Notes under the pieces: model-generated
What the model was told of the DNA's origin: nothing
What the model saw: the letters and a program-made list of their open reading frames with translations, nothing else
Database searches by the model: none
Translations under genes and position numbers: made by a program
Part shown: positions 58,509 to 64,000 of the stretch, piece after piece
How the letters are laid out: every line of letters starts with the position of its first letter
How positions within the stretch are numbered: the stretch's first letter is position 1
Assembly (NCBI GenBank): GCA_011503125.2
Contig: WWBZ02000007.1
Span: 1,240,001-1,304,000, forward strand
Length of the DNA: 64,000 nucleotides
Direction of reading: 5' to 3'
Origin: Botryosphaeria dothidea
Taxonomy: Eukaryota; Ascomycota; Dothideomycetes; Botryosphaeriales; Botryosphaeriaceae

Positions 58509-60038
58509 ATGTCTTCTTCCGATGGCCCGTCCGCCGCCATGTCGTCCGCCGGCGGCCGAGACGTAATGAACGATCCCGAATTCGATCCTACAAGGAACTC
58601 CGCAACCTCTGAAAAGGGCGACGACGTGGATACTTGCAGGATATGCCGCGGCGAGGGCACCAAGGAGGAGCCGCTGTTCTATCCTTGCAAGTGCAGCGGA
58701 AGCATAAAGTTCGTCCATCAGGACTGCTTAATGGAATGGCTATCGCACTCGCAGAAGAAGCACTGCGAACTGTGCAAGACGCCCTTCCGCTTCACCAAGC
58801 TCTATCATCCACAGATGCCGAGCACCCTCCCAACCGCCGTCTTCCTTCGCAGGGCTGTTGTCCACGTTCTCAAACATCTGATGACATGGTGCCGTGGTTT
58901 GCTGGTCGGCTCGGTGTGGCTGTTGTGGCTACCCTGGTGCATGAGGGTCATCTGGCGCGCTCTATTCTGGTGCGGTGACGGTGGCTTCGCTGGCGATCTA
59001 CATCGTGTCTCCAACTACCATCGCCGTTTCGTCGCTTCCACCAGCTCGGCTTCCGCCAGCTCGGCTTCTGCCAACGCCACTCCGTATGACCTCTCCGGCG
59101 CGCCAGCTTCTTTGGCTATCAATATGAGCGCTGCTGGCGAGCCAACCTCTTACGTGCTCATCAAAAAGTTTCTCTTCGGCCTCGGTCCCTTCCCGGACGT
59201 TTTTAATGCTTCCTTTACGAATTCTACCGACAATGCCACTATTTCTCAAACTGTATCTCTACGGCAGGCCTCTCTGCTTTCGGACGTCTCTTTCCTAAAA
59301 TCTTTGACCTCTCATCCCTCCATAAACCGCTTGATTCTCGATATCATTGAGGGTCAGATTATCACAGTCCTGGTTGTCATTGCCTTCATCCTGATTTTCC
59401 TCATTCGCGAATGGGTTGTACAACAACAGCCTGTCATAAACGTGGCTGCCATGCAGCCCATCAACAACCCCGCACCTCGAGTTCAACCAGCCCCTCAAAA
59501 TGATGAACAAGATGCCGTGGAAGAACACGAGATTCCAGATATTCAGGAACTCGATGACAGCACCGGTGAAGACGATCGTTTTAGCGATACTTCAGACGAG
59601 TCCTTGGAACAATTTGCAAATCTTGACCTTCCTGCCAGGGAAGACAATCCCGAGCTCGATCCAGAATTACCGGAAGCCGTCCGATCTACCATTGACCACA
59701 TCTCGGACAATGACATTCGCAAGGCCGTCGCACGCTCTCGGTTTGATAAGGTCGCCGAGCTAATCGGGCAACGAGAGCCTCTGGCACAAAGGATTATCAA
59801 GAAAGAGCTATTCGTCTGGATCGAAACTGCCAGTGACAGGGTGCGAGAGGGCCCGCGGGAACAAGCTCAAGAGAGATGGGAAGAACTGCGTGACTGGGCA
59901 AAGGATCTAGAGGATGTTATCATGGTCCCGTCATTACAAAGTCGCGCCAAGCCTTTGCTCTTCGAACCGTTTGGATTTGAGCAAGCAAATCGCGGAAACG
60001 GACGCACTTCCACCGGAGATATACCCTCTTCGGTGCAC

Positions 60039-60070
<32 letters not shown>

Positions 60071-63000
60071 GGACGATGATGACGAAGGACCGTTAGAGGG
60101 CTCTAGTCAACAAAGACCCGTCATGCCCGAAAGAGGGCAGTCTTTTTTGGCGACGGAGATTCAACGTGATCTTGAGGAAGCCACTCGAAGCTTTACATCA
60201 TTGCCTGGTACCGCTGAGGAGCGGGTCGCAGAACTGGATGGGGAGCGTCGGAGTGACAAGAGCGAAGGAAGTTGGCAGCAAATCAATGATTCAGATGTGG
60301 ACGTCAATGACCAACTTACTCCAGAATCTACACCAACAGATACTCCTGAAAGCACAGCTCACCATGACTCTAACGACGAAGAGGATTCCAGCTCAACCGA
60401 AGCTCGTGCGCCGGAAAGTCCAAACCGGGATCTAGCATCGGATGATGATGAAGATGCTCATGCATCCAACGAAGCCCTGGCTTCGACCGAGAACACTGTG
60501 GTCCCAAATAACCCAATTTTCCAGGATGGTCCCGAACCTGCCGAATCTCAACCTCGTCAACTCCAGCTTCCTGCAGATGCTAGCCTATGGGATCGCATCT
60601 ACTATTGGTTGTGGGGCGATATTATCTTAACAGATGAGGACGGTGCTCCAGGTGCCAACGAAGAGCATGTTGTTCAGAATTTGGCGGACGAGGCACCATT
60701 CGTGCAGAGAGACGCAATCATTGGAGACGGCTTTGAAGATGCTGACGCGGCTCGTGACCCCGAGGTTGCTGCCGCTGCCGCACAGGCAGGAATCGACATC
60801 ATGGATCAGGACGCGGTTGAGGATGCTGAAGATCTCGAGGGCATCATGGAGCTGATTGGAATGCAAGGCCCTCTTGTTGGGCTTTTCCAGAATGCCCTTT
60901 TCAGTGCGGTCTTGATCTCTGCCACTGTGGCTGTGGCCGTTTGGATACCGTATCTATGGGGTAAAGTTGTCCTTCTGTCCCTCGGAAGGCCTGTCTGGCT
61001 GTTTTTGAAGCTGCCTCTTCGAATACTCTCTGCCACAGCCGACCTCATTGTGGACTCAGTGCTATTCCTTGGTGCTGCGGCAGTCTATTGGTCGATTTTT
61101 GTCCTTCGGCTTGTGCTTCCCATCATTGGTTCGCACAAGTCCCTGGACTCAGCCGCTTCCTCCACTCGAACAGTTGCTGAATCTGCGATCGAGCGTGTGT
61201 CCAAGTTGTTTACAATTGCTGGGACAAGCATGAACTCGGATTACCTCCACCTATCAATAAGTTCTCATGCTGCCCTCCGCTCACTTCAAAGAAGTTTCAG
61301 CGAGTGGGTTTCACTGGTTTGGACAGGTATCTCAGACATCTATGGCAGGGCAACTTCCATGGAATCCTTCTCCGTCTTTTCAGCTATCGGCCGCTTCCTT
61401 GACTCGGGTGTTAAACTATGCGCTTCCATGATCAGTAGCCTTCGTGCCTCATTACCTTCTATCTCGATGACCAATGGTTTGTCGTTGAGACTCGACACGG
61501 GTAACAGCACTGTACCGGCCGTAGACCCTAATTTCGAGTACTGGACAACAAGCGATCGCGTCATTGCGATTCTGGCTGGTTACATTTTCTTCGCCGTAGC
61601 CGGTGGGCTATACTTGAAGAGAGGCTCCCCTTTCACAACATCGCCGAACGGCCGCCGAGTGGAAGGCATTCTCTCTGACGTCCTACAACAAGCTGGAGGC
61701 GTTCTGAAGGTAATTTTGATAATCAGTATCGAGATGATTGCCTTCCCTCTTTACTGCGGTATTCTCCTCGATGGCGCCTTGCTGCCACTGTTCGAGCAAG
61801 CAACCGTTTCTTCAAGAATCGAGTTTGCGCGCAATTCTCCCTGGACGGCCGGCTTCGTCCATTGGTTTGTCGGCACCTGTTACATGTTCCACTTTGCGCT
61901 CTTTGTATCCATGTGCCGAAAAATCATGAGGACCGGTGTCCTCTATTTCATCAGAGACCCCGACGATCCAACCTTCCATCCGGTTCGTGACGTGCTTGAG
62001 CGTAGCGTCACAGGTCAACTGCGCAAGATTGCCTTCAGCGCGTTTGTCTACGGTGCCTTGGTTATCTGTTGCTTAGGCGGAGTGGTTTGGAGCCTCTACT
62101 ACGGCTTTGATGGCGTGCTTCCCATCCACTGGGCGACTACTGACCCATCAATGGAATTCCCGCTGGACTTGCTCTTCTTCAACTTCCTCACCCCACTTGT
62201 CATCAAGCTCTTTAAGCCTAGCGATGGTCTCCATGAGATGTATCAGTGGTGGTTCAAGAAGTGCGCTCGAGCTCTCAGGCTTTCTGACTTCCTGTTTGGC
62301 GAGAAGAATCCAGATGAGCGTGGCCGACATATGAGGCGTACTTGGTCAGCTTGGTTCCAGCGAAAGAAGGGCAACGTCGATGAGCCCGTGATTGGTCGCG
62401 ATCGTCAAATCCTTGCCGAGGATCGTGACACTGAGGTGTACTTCCTCTTCGATGGCAAGTACGTGCGTGCGCCTGCGTCAGACCAAGTTCGCATCCGCAG
62501 AGGTCAGAGCGTCTTCGTTGATGTCGACGTCTTCGACAACCGCTTGGATGGTAAAGCTGAGGATGACTCAATACACGGAAAGGACTCCGGCCTGACCGAG
62601 ACTGTTTACATCCCGCCGTACTTCCGCTTCCGCATTTGCCTCTTTGTTGTGGCAATTTGGCTCTTTGCTGCAGCAACTGGTGTTGGTGTGACCGTTATTC
62701 CTCTTCTCTTCGGTCGCCGTCTGTTCTCCAACTTCATGCCAGAGGGATCCCACATCAACGACATCTACGCTTTCTCCGTCGGGATCTACATCCTTGGTGC
62801 CGTGGCTTATGGCCTCTTTCACCTGCATAATATCCTTAATTTCATGTCCAACTCCGCCAGGCACCCATTCAACGCCACATACTCCACCCTTTCCATCATT
62901 GGCCAGTACGCCAAGCAAGCGGCATCAGTCACCTATGTATACGGAGCTCTCATCCTTGTCCTCCCCGTGCTCTTTGCCATCTTCCTCGAATTCTATGTCC

Positions 63001-63527
63001 TCATCCCCCTACACGCCTACCTCGGTCCAGGCGAAACGCACGTCATCCACATCATTCAAGACTGGACGCTTGGCTTCCTCTACGCTCGTATCGCCGCCCG
63101 CATCCTTCTGTGGAACCCGCGCTCTCTCATCTCACGCGCCCTACACGCCGTGGTTCGCGACGGCTATCTTCACCCCAATGCTCGCCTCGCTACCCGCGCA
63201 TTCGTGCTCCCCATCGGCGTCTTCTTCGCGGCGACGCTGCTCCTGCCGCTCGCCGGCGCGCAGCTGGCTAACACGACGTGGTATGCGAGCGCGGACGACG
63301 ACACTAGGTCTCAAGTGTACACGCTCGTGTATCCGTTGGCGTTGGGAGTGGCGCTGAGCGCGTGGGTGGCATGGGGCACGGTGAAGGCGACGGAGAGGTG
63401 GAGACAGAGAATCAAGGACGAGGTGTATCTGATCGGTGAGAGGTTGCACAACTTAGGAGAGAGGAGAGCAGGAGTGGGGGTCATGAGCGCGGCATCGAGT
63501 TCGCAGGGGGCGGTAGCTGCGACGTAG
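58509..63527 (+). CDS. SSM4: Doa10/Ssm4/MARCH6-type RING-CH E3 ubiquitin ligase of the ER
   Basis: Single exon, 1,672 residues. The start is the ATG at 58509 (MSSSDGPSAAM); the frame extends eight codons upstream only from a TTG. The RING-CH (C4HC3) is complete: Cys43, Cys46, Cys60, Cys62, His70, Cys73, Cys86 and Cys89, within DTCRICRGEG and KCSGSIKFVHQDCLMEWLSH. About 14 membrane segments follow, from WCRGLLVGSVWLLWLPW near 120 to YPLALGVALSAWVAW near the end. A long acidic cytosolic region with an Asp-rich run (GAT repeats at about 60041-60065) lies between the second and third hydrophobic segments. Doa10 ligases work with Ubc6/Ubc7 in ER- and inner-nuclear-membrane-associated degradation. 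Length and topology agree with the family. No lesion is seen. Confidence 0.95.
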
Positions 63528-64000
63528 GAGTGAATCAAATTCCGTCTTGAGGAGGGCTGGGATATTGGGCTTCAGCATCATGAAACGCGGTGCCGAGAAT
63601 TGGGAGACTGATGGAGGGGTTTCTCCATTTTGCTTGCTATTCCCCATGAGCTTTGAGTAGTGCTGTTTGTAATCAGTAGAGCAGATAGCGAAGGATATTC
63701 TTCACCTCGTTTTTGTCAGTTACTGCTTTTCCAACTTCTTACGGCTGCGGTGAAACGTGTCTCGCTGGAAGCTGTCGCCCGGAAATACTTTCCATCAGAC
63801 CTCTCCGCGTCACCAGCTTCTTAATCCCCCTTCGTCTCGGGGAGCTGAATGCAAGAAATCATAAGCGTTTCTTGAATACCGGTGCACAAGTGCATTCATT
63901 AATCTTGCACACTCCTCCGATCAAGCAAAACAGCATTTTCCACTCTATTCCTTCATATCGCTCATGCGTCGTTGCAAAATCCCAAGTCAAAGCCCCCATA
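63528..64000. other. 3' flank of the Doa10 gene
   Basis: 473 bases to the window edge. It should contain the Doa10 3' UTR. The short frames visible have no support, and no further gene start can be identified. Confidence 0.5.

Noticed and set aside
63839..63935. GGGGAGCTGAATGCA ... TGCATTCATTAATCTTGCACACTCC as a MITE copy
   Set aside because: Resemblance is limited to a few bases, and the two arms do not align with the family consensus.

Overview
The window looks like nuclear DNA of a filamentous ascomycete (Pezizomycotina, most like a Dothideomycete). The evidence is the gene families present (a Whi3-type RNA-binding protein, Cbr1, a DUF8032-type regulator, a BtgC-type GH17 glucanase, a Doa10/Ssm4 ligase, BTB/POZ proteins with a C-terminal zinc ribbon), short GT-AG introns of 45-90 bases with CTAAC/CTGAC-like branch sites, and pyrimidine-rich leaders. 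The exact taxon cannot be fixed from the sequence. Gene density is low: about 12 convincing genes in 64 kb, with three large gene-poor stretches (about 3.6-12.0, 28.2-40.1 and 42.9-48.9 kb).

Layout. 1-3.6 kb: 5' part of a mitochondrial ribosomal/regulator protein (minus) and a Whi3-like RNA-binding protein (minus). 12-19.4 kb: two divergent pairs, DUF3605 protein / NADH-cytochrome b5 reductase and a CCDC97-type protein / membrane-bound spermidine-synthase-like protein. 20-24.4 kb: a protein with two copies of a cysteine-rich zinc-cluster-like module, and an APC-family amino acid/GABA-type permease with five exons. 24.7-28.2 kb (all minus): a BTB pseudogene with a frameshift and a stop codon, a small cysteine-rich ORF whose frame also breaks, and an intact BTB/zinc-ribbon gene. 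40.2-42.9 kb: a DUF8032-type regulator whose frame changes at two C5 runs. 48.9-51.1 kb: GH17 glucanase. 52.7-57.5 kb: a 1,529-residue Ala/Ser-rich repeat protein, divergent from the 1,672-residue Doa10 ubiquitin ligase at 58.5-63.5 kb.

Most genes are unrelated housekeeping functions (mitochondrial translation, ER redox and lipid metabolism, ER-associated degradation, cell wall), with no operon or biosynthetic cluster. The accessory character lies between them. A family of short palindromic MITE-like elements is dispersed through the intergenic DNA from 14 to 37 kb. At least nine copies can be read, ranging from full elements of about 180-210 bp to single hairpin cores. They share an inner arm reading about ATGGGGAGTTGAAGC and an outer arm reading about GTGCTGCARCCGAC, and several sit just downstream of stop codons. 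This family is the most system-like feature of the window; I see no transposase gene that could mobilise it.

Protein starts were set at the first suitable ATG rather than at the longest open frame. Exon borders were placed by hand from splice signals and frame continuity, without transcript evidence.
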